Assembly (NCBI GenBank): GCA_963770505.1
Contig: CAVYPR010000002.1
Coordinates: forward strand, 79,027-143,026
DNA length: 64,000 bases
Origin: CAVYPR01 sp963770505
GTDB lineage: Bacteria; Actinomycetota; Acidimicrobiia; Acidimicrobiales; RAAP-2
Direction of reading: 5' to 3'
Part shown: piece by piece, positions 37,722 to 46,303 of the stretch
Layout of the letters: the number at the start of each line of letters is the position of its first letter
Position numbering within the stretch: position 1 is the stretch's first letter
The notes under the pieces: model-generated
The model's database searches: none
Told to the model about the DNA's origin: nothing
What the model saw: the letters and a program-made list of their open reading frames with translations, nothing else
Program-made: the position numbers and the translations under genes

Positions 37722-38390
37722 GTGCGGGTGCTGGTGGCCGAGGACGACCCCGGGCTCCGGTCGGTGCTCGAGCGCGGCCTTCGCCGAAACGGCTACGTGG
37801 TCGACGCCGTGGCCGACGGGGAGCGGGCCCTGCGGTTCCTGCGCGGCTACGACTACGAGGTGGCGGTGGTCGACTGGCGGATGCCCGGCCTCTCGGGCCT
37901 CGAGGTGGTGCGCGAGGTCCGGCGCCGCGGCTCACGGGTCCCGGTGCTGATGCTGACGGCCCGCGACACCACCGCCGACCGGGTCGAGGGGCTCGACGCC
38001 GGGGCCGACGACTACCTGGTGAAGCCGTTCGAGTTCGCCGAGCTGCTGGCCCGCCTGCGCGCCCTGCAGCGCCGGCCCGCCGTCTCCTTGGAGCCGCGGC
38101 TCGAGGTGGGCGACCTCGTGTTCGACCCGGCGGCCCGCCAGGTCCGCCGCGGCGCAGAGGTGCTGGCCCTCACCCGCCGCGAGGGCGCCATCTTGGAACT
38201 GCTGATGCGGCGGTTCCCCTCGGTGGTGGACCGGCGCACCATCGCCCTGCAGGTCTGGGACGACGAGGCCGGCGCCGTGGGCTCCAACACCATCGACGTC
38301 CACCTGGCCCGGCTGCGGGCCAAGCTGGCCGGAGGCTCCGCCCGGATCGAGACGGTGCGGGGGGTCGGGTACAAGGTGGTGGCGCAGTGA
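37722..38390 (+). CDS. OmpR-family response regulator
   Basis: A 222-residue regulator. The receiver domain has the acidic pair AEDDP, phospho-acceptor Asp51 in VVDWRMPG, Thr79 in MLTAR and Lys101 in DYLVKPFEF. The C-terminal winged helix has LTRREGAILELLMRR and the DNA-reading end SNTIDVHLARLRAKL...VRGVGYKVV. Layout resembles MprA/PrrA-type regulators. Its TGA overlaps the GTG of the histidine kinase. The signal is unknown. Confidence 0.92.
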   Translation: MRVLVAEDDPGLRSVLERGLRRNGYVVDAVADGERALRFLRGYDYEVAVVDWRMPGLSGLEVVREVRRRGSRVPVLMLTARDTTADRVEGLDAGADDYLVKPFEFAELLARLRALQRRPAVSLEPRLEVGDLVFDPAARQVRRGAEVLALTRREGAILELLMRRFPSVVDRRTIALQVWDDEAGAVGSNTIDVHLARLRAKLAGGSARIETVRGVGYKVVAQ

Positions 38391-39710
38391 ACTGGCCACC
38401 GGAGCTCCTGCGGGTCCCGCGGCGCCAGGTCATGCGGGCGGCCCGGGTGGCGGCGGTGGTCACCGTCGTCATCGGCCTCGTCTTCGTGGCGGTGGCCGCC
38501 GGCCTCGACGCCTTCTTGGCCCGGCGGGTGCTGTGGGAGGTGGACCAGAGCCTGACGGACCGCCTCGTCGACGTGGGGCGGTCGGCGACGCCGCTGGTCG
38601 TGCAGCCCGTCCCCGACGACCAGGGCATCGACGGGGCCTCCGTCTTCATGTGGTGGCTGGCCCCCGACGGCCCGCCGGTCCGTCTCACCCCCGACGGCCC
38701 GCCGCTGCCCGCCGGCGGGCGCGCCGCCACCGCCGGGCCGGTGAGCACCCGGGGCGGCGCCGTCACCTACCGCCTCGTGGCCACGCCGCTCGACGGGGGC
38801 TGGCTGCTGGCCGGCCAGAACCTGGCCGGGCCCTCCCACATCGAGGGCGTGCTGCGCACCGGCGAGCTGGTGATCGGCCCGGTCCTCCTGGTGGCGGTGT
38901 TCGTGGGGGCGCTGGTGATCGGCCTGCAGGCCGTGGCCCCGGTCGAGCTGGCGCGCCGCCGGCTGCTCGAGTTCACCGCCGACGCCTCCCACGAGCTGCG
39001 CACCCCGCTCACGGTGATCGAGGCCGAGATCGAGCTGGCCCGCTCCGGCCCGCCCGACGCCGACACCGACCGCCAGGCCCTCGACCACGTGGCCCGGGAG
39101 AGCCGGCGCCTCAAGCAGATCGTCGAGGACCTGCTCTGGCTGGCCCGGAGCGACTCGGCCCCGCCGCCTCCGGCCGGGGCCCCGGCCGACCTGGTGGCGG
39201 TCGTCGAGGGGTGCGCGGAGCGGTTCGCCGCCGTGGCCTCGGGGCGCGGGATCGACCTGGGGGTGTCGCGCCTCGGCGGGGCGGCGTGGGTCGACGCCGC
39301 CCCCGAGTGGGTCGACCGGCTGGCCGGCACCCTCCTCGACAACGCCTGCCGCTACGCGCCCGACGGCGGGGTGGTCCGGGTCTCGGTGGGCGCCGGCGGC
39401 AACCGGGCCGTGCTGCAGGTGGAGGACAGCGGGCCGGGGATCCCCCCGGCGGCGCGGCGAGCGGCTCTTCGACCGCTTCCGTCGGGCCACCGACGTCCCC
39501 GGCGGGGCCGGCCTGGGCCTGGCCATCGCCGACTCGGTGGTGCGCTCGACCGGGGGCCGCTGGCGGGTGGGCGACTCGGCGCTGGGGGGCGCCCTGATGG
39601 AGGTCACGTGGCGGCGGAGCGCGGCGCCGGGCCGGCCGGGGCCCGGGGCCCCCCGGCCGCAGGGTGGGGGCGCCGCGCCCAGCGACCTCCCCTCCATCGT
39701 GGGCCCGTGA
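38387..39710 (+). CDS. Membrane sensor histidine kinase (one frameshift)
   Basis: Partner of the preceding response regulator. Two transmembrane helices (AAVVTVVIGLVFVAVAAGL and GPVLLVAVFVGALVIGL) enclose an extracytoplasmic sensor region of about 110 residues; there is little room for a HAMP domain. The H-box is DASHELRTPLTV with His202; the N-box is LLDNACRYAPDGG; the G1-box is EDSGPGIPP. The frame shifts near 39448-39459 (one extra base) and continues ERLFDRFRRATDVPGGAGLGLA, the F and G2 boxes, to TGA 39708. Confidence 0.88.
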
Positions 39711-39744
39711 CCGCCGGGGAGCCGACCGCCCGGACCGCCGACCG

Positions 39745-40710
39745 CTACAGCACGGCGACGGGGTTGAGGGGCGCCCCGAGGCCCCCGGTGACCGGGAGGG
39801 GCGTGGCGTCGAGCAGGAACTCGTAGCGGCCCTCCTCGGCGCACGCGTCGGCCAGGTCGTCGAGGACCCAGTTCTGCCCCTGGGTCATCCCCATCTCCAC
39901 CAGGTGGAGCAGGTGGACGGGGAGGTAGATCCCCTCGTCCTCGCAGGGAACGACCTCGAGGGGGAGGGTGTCGGTGGCCACGGCGGCCACGTCGCGGGCC
40001 CCGAACCACTCGGCCGTGGCCATGGTCAGGCCGGGGGAGGGGAAGAGGTAGGCCCACAGGTCGCGCCGGGGGGCCACGCCGCCGGCGGGTCGACGTCGGG
40101 GGAGGCCCAGGTGGACCATCTGCCCGGTGCGGACGAGCACCACGTCGCCGGAGGCGACGTCCACCCGGGCCAGCTCGGCCGCGGCGTCGAGGTCCCCGGG
40201 GTTGATCGGATAGCCGGGCTCGAGGACGTCGAGCCCTTTGGCCCGGGCCACGTCGAGGAGCACGCCCCGGCTGACCAGGGTCCGCACCAGGTGGATGCCG
40301 AGGCGGCCCGCCCCCTCGGCCGTCACGGCGTCGGCCGGGTGGCCGTTGTACATGCGGCCGCCGTAGCTCACGTGGGCCAGGGCGTCCCAGTGGGTGGCGC
40401 ACTGCAGGGCGAGGGAGAGCGCGTCGTCGCTTGTGCGGATCCAGTCCGGGTCGTCGCTGAGCGGCCGGTTGACGGCGAACACGGTGTGGCGGGGGTTGTC
40501 GCGGCCCGGGACGACGCCCACCTGGATCCCCTCGGACTCAGACAGCGCCAGGCCGAGGGGGTAGGCCCGACCGCTGCGCACGCAGGCCGCCGCCCGCCGC
40601 CGGGCCTCGTCGTCGACGAGGTTGAGCGTGCCCAGCTCGTCGTCCTCCCCCCAGCGCCCCCAGTTGCGGACCCGGGCGGCGATCTCGGCGAAGCGTTCGG
40701 GGACGGCCAC
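39745..40710 (-). CDS. Cyclase family (kynurenine formamidase-like) metal hydrolase
   Basis: A 321-residue protein of the cyclase/KynB-like fold. The metal-binding motif is ATHWDALAHVSYGGRMYNGH (HxD plus downstream His). Further motifs are VLLDVARAKG, DVVLVRTGQM and GLTMATAEWFGARDVAAVATDT. Family members hydrolyse N-formylkynurenine or other amides and lactones; in actinobacterial steroid and aromatic clusters similar genes occur, but the substrate is unknown. GTG 40710 lies 8 bases after TACAGT. It follows the aldehyde dehydrogenase gene on the same strand. Confidence 0.83.
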   Translation of the reverse strand: MAVPERFAEIAARVRNWGRWGEDDELGTLNLVDDEARRRAAACVRSGRAYPLGLALSESEGIQVGVVPGRDNPRHTVFAVNRPLSDDPDWIRTSDDALSLALQCATHWDALAHVSYGGRMYNGHPADAVTAEGAGRLGIHLVRTLVSRGVLLDVARAKGLDVLEPGYPINPGDLDAAAELARVDVASGDVVLVRTGQMVHLGLPRRRPAGGVAPRRDLWAYLFPSPGLTMATAEWFGARDVAAVATDTLPLEVVPCEDEGIYLPVHLLHLVEMGMTQGQNWVLDDLADACAEEGRYEFLLDATPLPVTGGLGAPLNPVAVL

Positions 40711-40718
40711 TGCGCCGG

Positions 40719-40724
40719 ACTGTA
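40719..40724 (-). promoter_or_regulatory. -10 box TACAGT for the cyclase gene
   Basis: Ends 8 bases before GTG 40710, located in the 31-base gap after the aldehyde dehydrogenase stop. Confidence 0.4.
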
Positions 40725-40741
40725 CCCGGGCGCGCCGCCGG

Positions 40742-42199
40742 TCAGGTGGTCCAGATGATGCTCTGCGGCTCGCTGTAGGCGAGCAGGCCGTAGTCGCCGC
40801 CGTCGCGCCCGACCCCGCTCATCTTGAACCCGCCGAAGGGGGCGTCGTGGTTGCGCTGGGCGGTGTTCACGCCGACGTGGCCGGCCTGCAGCCGCCGGGC
40901 CACCGAGAAGGCCCGGGACCCGTCGCCGGAGAAGACGTAGTCGTAGAGGCCGTAATCGCTGTCGTTGGCGATGGCCACGCCCTCCTCCTCGTCGTCGAAG
41001 GGGATCATGGTGATGACCGGACCGAAGATCTCCTGGCGGGCCACGGTCATCTTGTTGTCGCCGACGATCAGGGTGGGGGCCACGTAGTAGCCCCGCTCGA
41101 GCGAGGGCCGCTCGCCGCCCACCACGATCTCGGCCCCTTCGTCGGGGGCGGTGGCCACCAACGCCTCGATGCGCTCCCGCTGGACGTCGGAGATCACCGG
41201 GCCGATGACCGTGTCCTTCTCGGTGGGGTCGCCCACCTTGAGCATGCCGGCCATGGCGGCCAGGCCGTCGCGGACCTGGTCGAAGAGGCTGCGGTGGACG
41301 ACGGCCCGGGTCGGGGCCGTGCAGATCTGGCCCGAGTGGAAGGTCCAGGTGGACGAGATGCAGCCGATGGCGGCGCGCACGTCGGCGTCGTCGAGCACCA
41401 CGCAGGCGCCCTTCCCGCCCAGCTCGAGCAGGAGGCGCTTCATGGTCTTCCCCGAGGCCTCCATGATGCGCGTGCCGACCCCGGTGGAGCCGGTGAAGCT
41501 CACCATGTCGACGTCGGGGGAGTCGACCAGTGCGGCCGCCGGCTCGGGTCCCGCCGCGTTGACGAGGTTGACCACGCCGGGGGGGAAGCCGACCTCCTCG
41601 AAGATCCGGGCCAGCTCCACGATGGCCAGCGGGTCCTGGGGGGCGGGCTTCATGACCACGGTGTTGCCGGCGGCGAGGGCCGGCGCCACCTTGCCGGCCA
41701 TGTTGACGAGGGGGAAGTTGAACGAGGTGACGCAGGCCACCACCCCGACCGGCTGACGGTTGACCATCCCCCCGATGATCCCGCCGGGGGCGAGCGGCGT
41801 GGCCCCCACCGCCTGGGGGAGCAGGGGGGTCTGCAGGACCCGGGTGGGGTCCTGGGCGTAGTGGGCGAAGCGGACGGCCGCCTGGGGCACCTGCATCCGC
41901 GAGCCCACCGCCGCGGTGGCCCCGGTCTCGGCGATCACCAGCGGCAGGAGCTCCTTGGCGCGCGAGCGGATGGCCTCGGCCGCCCGGGCCAGCAGGGCGC
42001 AGCGGTCGGCCACCGGGGTGGCCGCCCACGCCGGCAGTGCCCGGCGGGCCGCCGCGGCGGCGGCCCGCGCGTCGTCCGCGGTGGCGTCGGGCGCCCGGCC
42101 CACCACCTCCTCGGTGGCCGGGTTGAGGACCTCGTAGGTGCCGCCGGAGGCGTCCACCCACTCCCCGCCGATGAGGAGCCGGTGCTCGTCGTGACTCAT
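40742..42199 (-). CDS. NAD(P)-dependent aldehyde dehydrogenase
   Basis: A 485-residue ALDH superfamily enzyme. The N-terminus LLIGGEWVDASGGTYEVLNP is standard; the cofactor segment is FTGSTGVGTRIM; the catalytic Glu is in LLELGGKGA and the nucleophile Cys in FHSGQICTAPTR; the C-terminal motif is EIFGPVITMIPFDDEEE. ATG 42199 is preceded by AAGGGAG. It could oxidise an aldehyde produced by the nearby alcohol dehydrogenase. Confidence 0.92.
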   Translation of the reverse strand: MSHDEHRLLIGGEWVDASGGTYEVLNPATEEVVGRAPDATADDARAAAAAARRALPAWAATPVADRCALLARAAEAIRSRAKELLPLVIAETGATAAVGSRMQVPQAAVRFAHYAQDPTRVLQTPLLPQAVGATPLAPGGIIGGMVNRQPVGVVACVTSFNFPLVNMAGKVAPALAAGNTVVMKPAPQDPLAIVELARIFEEVGFPPGVVNLVNAAGPEPAAALVDSPDVDMVSFTGSTGVGTRIMEASGKTMKRLLLELGGKGACVVLDDADVRAAIGCISSTWTFHSGQICTAPTRAVVHRSLFDQVRDGLAAMAGMLKVGDPTEKDTVIGPVISDVQRERIEALVATAPDEGAEIVVGGERPSLERGYYVAPTLIVGDNKMTVARQEIFGPVITMIPFDDEEEGVAIANDSDYGLYDYVFSGDGSRAFSVARRLQAGHVGVNTAQRNHDAPFGGFKMSGVGRDGGDYGLLAYSEPQSIIWTT

Positions 42200-42311
42200 G
42201 CGGCGCTCCCTTGCTGTCGTCGGTCCGCGGCGGCCCATTGTGATCGGCCGCCCCGCCGGCCGCCAGACGGCCGGGCCGGGCGGGACCGGGCCGCCGTGCG
42301 CCGGAGCGGGG

Positions 42312-43022
42312 TCAGCCGCTCCGGCCGGGAGGGGGGAGCTCTCCCCCGGGCTTCGGATCGCCGGGACCGCCAGCGCCCGCCGGCTGGTCGTCGACCACCT
42401 CCGAGCTGGCATCGATGGCCCCGGGGTGCGCCGCCGGTCCCCCGCCCGCCCCCGGGCCCCCGGACCCGCCCCAGCCGCCGGGGCCCCCCGGACCCGGCCA
42501 CCGGCCGGCCCAGAACCGCACGCCGGCCACCTCCGAGCGCGCGTCGATGGGGCCGGCCGCCTCGAGCAGCCCCTCGGCGCGGCGGTGGACCACGGCGTTC
42601 TGCACGCCGTAGGTGATGCCCAGCCACAGGAGCAGGCTGGCCGAGACCACGCCGCCCTGGCCGTGGATCGAGTCGATCCACGCGGTGGCCGAGAAGTGCA
42701 GGGCCAAGGAGACCGCCCACAGCGCCATGGTCAGCCAGGTCCCCTGGCGGAGCACCACCGGTCCGGCCCGCCAGATCTTGACCGTGAGGGCGCGGAGCGC
42801 CCCGAGGGCCACGGCCCCCACGACGAAGCTGAAGGTGAGGACGCCGACCGCCTCACCCGAGACGTGGTGCGAGCCGGCGAAGGAGAGCAGCTCGACGAGG
42901 CCGATGACGCACAGGATGGCGGACAGCCGGAGGGTGAGGCGGGGCCAGACGCGCCGCACCTTGAGCTGGCGCCAGAGCAGCCAGGCCACCACCACGACGT
43001 CGAGCGCGACGGCCAGGAACAC
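42312..43022 (-). CDS. Multi-pass membrane protein with Gly/Pro-rich tail
   Basis: A 236-residue protein I do not recognise. Residues 1-150 contain about five helices: VFLAVALDVVVVAWLLW, LSAILCVIGLVELLSF, VLTFSFVVGAVALGALRAL, LTMALWAVSLALHFSATAW and VSASLLLWLGITYGVQNAVV. The last ~75 residues are Gly/Pro-rich and hydrophilic. GTG 43022 was chosen because TAGGGT lies 8 bases upstream and the protein then begins with its first helix; GTG 43043 is the alternative. Topology resembles small DUF1453-type membrane proteins. Confidence 0.68.
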   Translation of the reverse strand: MFLAVALDVVVVAWLLWRQLKVRRVWPRLTLRLSAILCVIGLVELLSFAGSHHVSGEAVGVLTFSFVVGAVALGALRALTVKIWRAGPVVLRQGTWLTMALWAVSLALHFSATAWIDSIHGQGGVVSASLLLWLGITYGVQNAVVHRRAEGLLEAAGPIDARSEVAGVRFWAGRWPGPGGPGGWGGSGGPGAGGGPAAHPGAIDASSEVVDDQPAGAGGPGDPKPGGELPPPGRSG

Positions 43023-43030
43023 TCCGACCG

Positions 43031-43036
43031 ACCCTA
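43031..43036 (-). promoter_or_regulatory. -10 box TAGGGT for the membrane protein gene
   Basis: Ends 8 bases before GTG 43022; same hexamer and spacing as at 59434-59439. Confidence 0.4.
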
Positions 43037-43061
43037 CCCGCACCCACCTGGGGCCGGACCC

Positions 43062-44045
43062 TCAACCCCCCAGCAGCGGGCCGACCAGCGCGCCGAAGGC
43101 CGCCGTCTGGTCGCAGGCCTCCTCGACCGAGCGGGCCATCAAGCGGACCTGGAGGTGGTTCACCCCCATGGCCACCAGCTCGCGCAGCGAGCCGGCCACC
43201 TCGGCCGGGCCGCCCCGCAGCACGAAGGGCGGCAGGTCCCACCTTGCGTCGCCCCCGGCGCCCCCGCCGGTCAGGTAGATGGGCTCGGCGATGGTGCCGA
43301 TGTCGAGGGGGGCGCCGTGGCGCAGCTCCTGGCGCAGCTCACGCAGGAGGGCGATCTGGCCCGGCAGGTCCCGGCGGCGGGTGCCCTGGGGGAGCCAGCC
43401 GTCGCCCAGGGCGGCGGCGCGGCGGATGGCCGGCCGGCTCGAGCCCCCGATCCAGATCGGCGGGCGGGGCTCTTGGACCGGACGGGGGGCCACGCCCATC
43501 TGCGACGCCGGCCAGCGGGGCCCCGGGAGGACCGGGAACTCCTCGGTCAGCGCCAGGGCCAGGGCGCACACGGCCTCGTCGGTGTCGGCCCCGCGCCGGT
43601 CGAACCCCCCCGTCAACAGCTCGTACTCCTCGGGCACGTGGCCGGCCCCCACGCCCACGATGAGCCGCCCGCCCGACAGCCGGTCGAGGGTGGAGAGCTC
43701 CTTGGCGGCGCGCAGGGGGTGGCGCTGGGCCAGCACCAGGACATGGGAGAGCAGCCGCACCCCGGTGGTCACCCCGGCCAGCCACCCGAGCGTCGCCGTC
43801 GTGTCGTACCAGACGGTGGACATGGCGCCGGCCAGCCGCTCGGGGATGGCGGTGTGGTCGCAGACCCCCACGTAGAAGAAGCCCGCCTCGTCGGCGGCGC
43901 GGGCCACCCGGGCGATCTCGTCCGGCCCGGCCCGGGTCTCCCAGTCGGCCGTGTACATGGTCGACTGGGACTGGACCGGCAGCTGCATGCCGTAGACGGG
44001 ACCGCTCCCGCCCACGATCGACACGACGTCCTTCGGCGGCTCCAT
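43062..44045 (-). CDS. LLM-class flavin/F420-dependent oxidoreductase
   Basis: A 327-residue luciferase-like monooxygenase-family protein. Recognisable blocks: ADEAGFFYVGVCDHTAIPER, WYDTTATLGWLAGVTTGVRL, LSGGRLIVGVGAGHVPEEYE, and RPPIWIGGSSRPAIRRAA. The cofactor is probably F420 as in most actinobacterial members, but FMN cannot be excluded. ATG 44045 has GGAGGAG 3 bases upstream. It follows two acyl-CoA dehydrogenase genes on the same strand, so is likely part of their catabolic operon. Confidence 0.85.
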   Translation of the reverse strand: MEPPKDVVSIVGGSGPVYGMQLPVQSQSTMYTADWETRAGPDEIARVARAADEAGFFYVGVCDHTAIPERLAGAMSTVWYDTTATLGWLAGVTTGVRLLSHVLVLAQRHPLRAAKELSTLDRLSGGRLIVGVGAGHVPEEYELLTGGFDRRGADTDEAVCALALALTEEFPVLPGPRWPASQMGVAPRPVQEPRPPIWIGGSSRPAIRRAAALGDGWLPQGTRRRDLPGQIALLRELRQELRHGAPLDIGTIAEPIYLTGGGAGGDARWDLPPFVLRGGPAEVAGSLRELVAMGVNHLQVRLMARSVEEACDQTAAFGALVGPLLGG

Positions 44046-44061
44046 GGCTCCTCCGTGGTGG

Positions 44062-45075
44062 TCAGTACCGGCCGGCCACCGTGGCGGCCAGCGCGGCTGC
44101 GGGCCCGAGCGAGGCGGCCAGGAAGCGGGCCCGCTCCAGGTAGAGGTGGACCGGCACCTCCCAGGTGAACCCCATGCCCCCGAACACCTGGACGCACGAG
44201 CGGGCGTTGGCCACGGCCGCCTCGGCGGCGAGGAGGGCACCGCCGGCGGCCGCCCGCTCGGCGTCGCCCACGCCCGGCTGGTCGACGGTGACGGCGGCCG
44301 CCTGGACCGCGGCCCGGGCGGTCTCCGAGCGCACCAGCATGTCGGCGCAGAGGTGCTTGACCGCCTGGAACGACCCGACCGGCCGGCCGAACTGGTGACG
44401 GTGCAGGGCGTGGTCGACGGCCATGTGGCAGGCGGCCGCGGCGACGCCCACGCACAGGGCGCCGGTCAGGACCCGCGCCCAGAGGTCCCACTCGGCCACG
44501 GTCGCCGGGTCGTCGAGGACGACGCCGGCCCCCGGCGGCCCGGTCAGCACCGAAAGCGGGGTGAGGGGGTCGAGGGAGCGCTCCACCGCCCGCGCCCGGG
44601 CCACCAGGTCCGCCACCTCCCCGTGGCCGAGGGCCGCCAGCCGGCCGCCCGGGCCCCGCACCACCAGGGCGCCGAGGGAGTCGAGGTGCTCGACCAGCCA
44701 GGGCTGGCCCTCGGCCGGGGCCAGGACCGCGCCCACCACCAGCGAGCCGTCGGCCGCCCCGGCGAAGGGCCCCACCCCGTCGGCCGCCAACCGGGCGGCC
44801 AGGTGCGAGGGGACGAGCGGGCCGGGGACCAGGCCCCGGCCGAGCTCCTCGAAGACCACCGCGGCGTCGGCCAGGCCCAGCCCGGCCCCGCCCGCGGCCT
44901 CGGGGAGGGTGAGGGAGAAGACCCCGGCCTCGGCCAGCGACGCCCAGTCGTCGGGGTCGACCACCTGGCGGCCCCCCTCGGCCCGGCGCACCCGGTCGAG
45001 CGGGAACCGGCCGGCCACGATGACCCGGACCAGCTCGGCCAGGGCGACCTGGTCGGCGGAGAGCTCGAAGTCCAC
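44062..45075 (-). CDS. Acyl-CoA dehydrogenase, short subunit of a heteromeric pair
   Basis: A 337-residue ACAD-fold protein, shorter than usual. It keeps MDFELSADQVALAELV at the start and ALHRHQFGRPVGSFQAVKHL and QVFGGMGFTWEVPVHLYLERA at the end, but the middle beta domain is reduced. Such proteins pair with a full-length partner in alpha2beta2 steroid acyl-CoA dehydrogenases (FadE26-27, FadE28-29 type), where only one active site per pair binds FAD. The partner is the gene immediately upstream, 4 bases away. Substrate inferred to be a steroid-derived acyl-CoA. Confidence 0.87.
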   Translation of the reverse strand: MDFELSADQVALAELVRVIVAGRFPLDRVRRAEGGRQVVDPDDWASLAEAGVFSLTLPEAAGGAGLGLADAAVVFEELGRGLVPGPLVPSHLAARLAADGVGPFAGAADGSLVVGAVLAPAEGQPWLVEHLDSLGALVVRGPGGRLAALGHGEVADLVARARAVERSLDPLTPLSVLTGPPGAGVVLDDPATVAEWDLWARVLTGALCVGVAAAACHMAVDHALHRHQFGRPVGSFQAVKHLCADMLVRSETARAAVQAAAVTVDQPGVGDAERAAAGGALLAAEAAVANARSCVQVFGGMGFTWEVPVHLYLERARFLAASLGPAAALAATVAGRY

Positions 45076-45079
45076 CCGC

Positions 45080-46267
45080 CTACCCCTTGGGGAGGCCGAG
45101 GATCCGCTCGGCCACGATGTTGCGCTGGATCTGCGAGGTGCCCGCGGCGATGGTCCGCGAGAAGCTGTTCACCCAGGTGTCGACCAGCTCGGCGTTGCCC
45201 GGCCCCCCGGCGCCGGCCGACCAGGACCCCCCGTCGAGCTCGTCCCAGGCGAGGGAGGCCGACCCGGCCAGGTCGGTGCCGAGGTCGGCCAGCCGCTGGC
45301 GCAGCTCGGAGAAGGCCAGCTTGAAGACGCTCCCGCCGATGCCCGGGACACCGTCGCGGGCGGCCCGCGAGACGTTGCGCCGGGTGAGCGCCCAGAGGGC
45401 GTCGAGCTCCGCCCCCAGGTGGCCGATGCGGGCCGTCACCGAGGCGTCGCCGGCGGTGCGGGCCACGTCGCGCAGCGACCGCAACAGCTCCATCGACTGG
45501 AGGAGCTCGCCGACGAAGGCGGTCCCGCGCTCGAAGCCCAGGGTGACCATGGCCACCCGCCACCCGTCGTCCTCGTCCCCGAGGCGGTTGGCGACCGGCA
45601 CCGCCACGTCGTCGAAGAACAGCTCGGCGAACTCGGTGGTCCCGGCGATGGTGCGCATGGGGCGGACGTCGATGCCCGGGGTGTCCATGGACAGCGCCAG
45701 CCAGGTGATGCCCCGGTGGCGCGACTCCTCGGGCCCGGTGCGCACCAGCAGCTCGCAGAAGTCGGCCACCTCGGCGTGGCTGGTCCAGGTCTTCGAGCCG
45801 TTCACCACGTAGTGGTCGCCGTCGCGCACCGCCTTGGTGCGCAGGGACGCCAGGTCGCTCCCGGCGTCGGGCTCGCTGAACCCCTGGCACCAGATCTCCT
45901 CGCCCCGCAGGATCCCCGGCAGGTAGCGGGCCCGCTGGCCGGGCGTGCCCTCGACGGCGATCGTCGGCCCGGCGTGGAGCAGCCCGACGAAGTTCACCCC
46001 GACGTAGGGGGCGTGGGCCCGGGCCAGCTCCTCGGCGTAGACGAGCTGCTCCACCGGGCTGGCCCCCCGGCCCCCTCCCTCGTCCGGCCAGCCGATGCCG
46101 GCCCAGCCGGCCTCGAAGAGGAGCCCCTGCCAGTGGGTGTCGTAGCGCCGGCGCGCCGGCCAGTCGTCGGCCGGGGGCTTGGCCGGGAGGGTCGGGACGG
46201 TCTCCTCCAGCCACCGCCGCAGCTCGTGGCGGAACCGCTCCTCGTCCGCCGTGTAGCGGAGGTCCAC
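45080..46267 (-). CDS. Acyl-CoA dehydrogenase, long subunit of a heteromeric pair
   Basis: A 395-residue ACAD. Visible motifs are WPDEGGGRGASPVEQLVYAE, GEEIWCQGFSEPDAGSDLAS (flavin-contact region), VVNGSKTWTSHAEVADF, and IAAGTSQIQRNIVAERILGL at the C-terminus. It is the upstream partner of the 337-residue subunit and likely forms an alpha2beta2 enzyme with it. It lies 36 bases after the amidohydrolase gene, suggesting an operon of amidohydrolase, two dehydrogenase subunits and LLM oxidoreductase. Confidence 0.88.
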   Translation of the reverse strand: MDLRYTADEERFRHELRRWLEETVPTLPAKPPADDWPARRRYDTHWQGLLFEAGWAGIGWPDEGGGRGASPVEQLVYAEELARAHAPYVGVNFVGLLHAGPTIAVEGTPGQRARYLPGILRGEEIWCQGFSEPDAGSDLASLRTKAVRDGDHYVVNGSKTWTSHAEVADFCELLVRTGPEESRHRGITWLALSMDTPGIDVRPMRTIAGTTEFAELFFDDVAVPVANRLGDEDDGWRVAMVTLGFERGTAFVGELLQSMELLRSLRDVARTAGDASVTARIGHLGAELDALWALTRRNVSRAARDGVPGIGGSVFKLAFSELRQRLADLGTDLAGSASLAWDELDGGSWSAGAGGPGNAELVDTWVNSFSRTIAAGTSQIQRNIVAERILGLPKG

Positions 46268-46303
46268 CGCGTCAGGGCCCGCGCCGCGAGGGGTGGCCGG
46301 CCC